Assembly: GCF_010731575.1 (NCBI RefSeq)
Contig: NZ_AP022617.1
Span: 3,286,001 to 3,350,000 of the forward strand
Direction: 5' to 3'
DNA length: 64,000 nucleotides
DNA from: Mycolicibacterium monacense
Lineage (GTDB): Bacteria; Actinomycetota; Actinomycetes; Mycobacteriales; Mycobacteriaceae
Shown here: one piece after another, positions 62,500 through 64,000 of the stretch
Numbering within the stretch: position 1 is the stretch's first letter
How the letters are laid out: each line of letters opens with the position of its first letter
Notes under the pieces: model-generated
What the model was told of the DNA's origin: nothing
Database searches by the model: none
What the model saw: the letters and a program-made list of their open reading frames with translations, nothing else
Made by a program: the position numbers and the translations under genes

Positions 62500-63350
62500 A
62501 GCACCAACCGCACCAACGCGGCGGTACGGGCCAACCCCGGGAAGGCCGCCGCTGTCGACCGTGGATGCAGCGCGTGCACGGCGAGCCGGAACATCAACGC
62601 GCGCAACAACATCTGCGGCCACTCCGGTAACGACGCCCAGCGTTCGATCAGCCCGTCGTCGGCCTCACCCCATGACAGTGCATCGACGACCACCACCCCG
62701 GCCGCCCACGAGGCCGGACGCCAGTACGGCGTGATGTCGGTGATCCCGGGGGCGGCGGCGCCCGCGAAGAGCACGGTGCCGTACAGGTCGCCGTGTACCA
62801 GCTGACTCGGACTCTTGGTGGCCCGACGCAGGGTGGCGAGCTGGTTGATCAACTCGATCGAGCGTTGTCCGTCGGCCGAACCGGGCGCGACGCGCGCACC
62901 CGGCGGCAGGGAGTGCAGCGGACGTTCCTCCCAGGCGGCGCGGTCAGCGGCGATGAACACGTCGACGTCGGCCCACGGTGCGACCGGCGGCTGGGTGAGG
63001 AAGCGCGGCCGCTCGAGCTTGGAGGTGGCCTCGTGCAGGCGGACCGCCGCCGACACCACCTCGTCGTGCCGGGGTTCGGGGGTGCCCGCAACGAACGTGT
63101 CGGCCCGCCAGCCGGCGACGACGTAGCGCCCGTCGGTGGACCGGACGGGCCGCGCCAACCGCACCCCGTCGACGAACAACGTCTCCCGGACCTTCGCCGA
63201 CCACGCCGCGCGGGCGTGGTCGGCAACCATCGACAGCACGACCTCGCCGCAGCGCCAGCCGCCCTCCCAACTCGATCCGAGCGGGACCGGACGTACGCCG
63301 ACCAGCCCGAACGCCGCCAGGACATGATCGGGCGGTCGCTCGGTGCTCAC
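62496..63350 (-). CDS. TIGR02569-type actinobacterial protein (Rv3205c homologue)
   Basis: Protein of 284 residues, distantly kinase-like. VHGDLYGTVLF resembles the catalytic loop of APH-type kinases, and ITDITPYWRP takes the place of the metal motif, but the usual second aspartate pattern is altered, so activity is doubtful. The sequence pattern (GLVGVRPVPLGSSWEGGWRCG at the N-terminus) is that of the family TIGR02569, restricted to actinobacteria. Conserved between the ATL gene and moeZ in M. tuberculosis. Function unknown. Confidence 0.88.
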   Translation of the reverse strand: MSTERPPDHVLAAFGLVGVRPVPLGSSWEGGWRCGEVVLSMVADHARAAWSAKVRETLFVDGVRLARPVRSTDGRYVVAGWRADTFVAGTPEPRHDEVVSAAVRLHEATSKLERPRFLTQPPVAPWADVDVFIAADRAAWEERPLHSLPPGARVAPGSADGQRSIELINQLATLRRATKSPSQLVHGDLYGTVLFAGAAAPGITDITPYWRPASWAAGVVVVDALSWGEADDGLIERWASLPEWPQMLLRALMFRLAVHALHPRSTAAAFPGLARTAALVRLVL

Positions 63351-63438
63351 AGGGTCAGGCTACCGGTGACAGTGCCGACAATTGACGCGCTGACCTGCTG
63401 TGTCGCCGAGCCGTTGCCGGGCTGAGACCAAAGGTCGG

Positions 63439-64000
63439 TCAGTACATCACCATGTCGGGCTCGAGTTGCTTCGCCCATGCCACGATGCCGCCCTGCAGGT
63501 GCAGCGCGTCGGAGAAGCCGGCCTTCTTGACCGCCGCGAGCGCCTCCGCCGAGCGAACGCCGGTCTTGCAGTACAGCACCGGGATCCGGTCGTGCGGCAG
63601 CTTGGCCAGCCCGTCGCCCGCCTCGATCGCCGATTTCGGGATGAGCTCGGCGCCTTCGATGCGGTTGATATCCCATTCGACCTGTTCACGTACGTCGATC
63701 AGGGCCACCGGCTTACCCGCGTCGATCAGCTCGCGCAGCTCCCGTGGCGTGACCGTGGAGTCCGCGGCGGCGTCGGCGGCGGCGTCGGAGACCACACCGC
63801 AGAACGCCTCGTAGTCGATGAGTTCGGTGATCTTCGGCGTCGCCGGATCCTTGCGGATCTTGATCGTGCGGTAGGTCATGTCGAGTGCGTCGTAGACCAT
63901 CAGCCGGCCGAGCAGGGGCTCGCCGATACCGGTGATCAGCTTGATCGCCTCGGTGCCCATCACCGACGCGATCGACGCGCACAGGATGCCCAGCACCCCG
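63439..64000 (-). CDS. moeZ: MoeZ, adenylyltransferase/sulphurtransferase, C-terminal part
   Basis: The window holds the last 187 or so codons; the start lies beyond the right edge. The first part is the end of the E1-like MoeB/ThiF domain (GILCASIASVMGTEAIKLITG). It is followed by a rhodanese domain with active-site cysteine in LYCKTGVRSAEAL and the conserved end AWAKQLEPDMVMY. MoeZ adenylates and sulphurates small carrier proteins such as CysO, ThiS and MoaD. Homologue of Rv3206c. Confidence 0.95.
   Translation of the reverse strand, partial: GVLGILCASIASVMGTEAIKLITGIGEPLLGRLMVYDALDMTYRTIKIRKDPATPKITELIDYEAFCGVVSDAAADAAADSTVTPRELRELIDAGKPVALIDVREQVEWDINRIEGAELIPKSAIEAGDGLAKLPHDRIPVLYCKTGVRSAEALAAVKKAGFSDALHLQGGIVAWAKQLEPDMVMY

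Overview
The window looks like chromosome from a fast-growing environmental mycobacterium (Mycolicibacterium type). GC is high throughout, and from about 41.3 kb to the right edge the gene order follows the Mycobacterium tuberculosis block Rv3193c to Rv3206c: UPF0182 membrane protein, PDZ/Lon-type protease, zincin-like protein, cyclodehydratase-like protein, ABC1 kinase, whiB7, uvrD2, mycoredoxin, nudC, potassium channel, adnB/adnA, lipV, alkyltransferase-like protein, TIGR02569 protein and moeZ. The left two thirds is accessory chromosome rich in lipid-catabolic genes, oxidoreductases and single-gene regulators.

Layout. 0-3.3 kb: the 5' part of a FadE5-type acyl-CoA dehydrogenase, divergent from a regulator made of two fused TetR units. 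3.3-10.9 kb: one tightly packed minus-strand operon (SDR, crotonase, lipocalin-like protein, acyl-CoA ligase, acyl-CoA dehydrogenase, SDR, APH-type kinase, small protein). Five of its genes have the composition of the Pseudomonas levulinate genes lvaABCDE, which suggests a phosphorylation route for hydroxyacyl-CoAs. 11-13.5 kb: a TetR gene and a run of small membrane, coiled-coil and unknown proteins. 13.5-25.1 kb: prfC, a DoxX gene with a MerR-type promoter, an AurF-like diiron oxygenase with a TetR, a zinc/cobalt-type CDF pump with its ArsR repressor, a flavin monooxygenase-TetR pair, a STAS protein, a P450-TetR pair and a slipin. 25.5-31.2 kb: a zinc-finger-like small protein, a PonA2-like PBP, a zinc dehydrogenase, an acyltransferase and a TetR. 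31.2-36.3 kb: a looser region with a frameshifted Rv2466c-like gene, an MDMPI enzyme, a secreted DUF732 protein, empty stretches, an SDR-LysR pair and the initiator tRNA. 36.4-41.3 kb: a flavin oxidase and a large AfsR-like regulator. 41.3-64 kb: the conserved DNA-repair and stress block.

Regulation is unusually readable. Many regulators have a clear inverted repeat beside them, and several genes appear to be transcribed without a leader. uvrD2 and adnAB carry similar promoters resembling the RecA-independent (PafBC) DNA-damage promoter. whiB7 has its promoter, an upstream ORF and an intrinsic terminator acting as attenuator. No CRISPR array, insertion sequence or prophage gene was seen. All functions are read from sequence patterns and remembered families; no database search was run.
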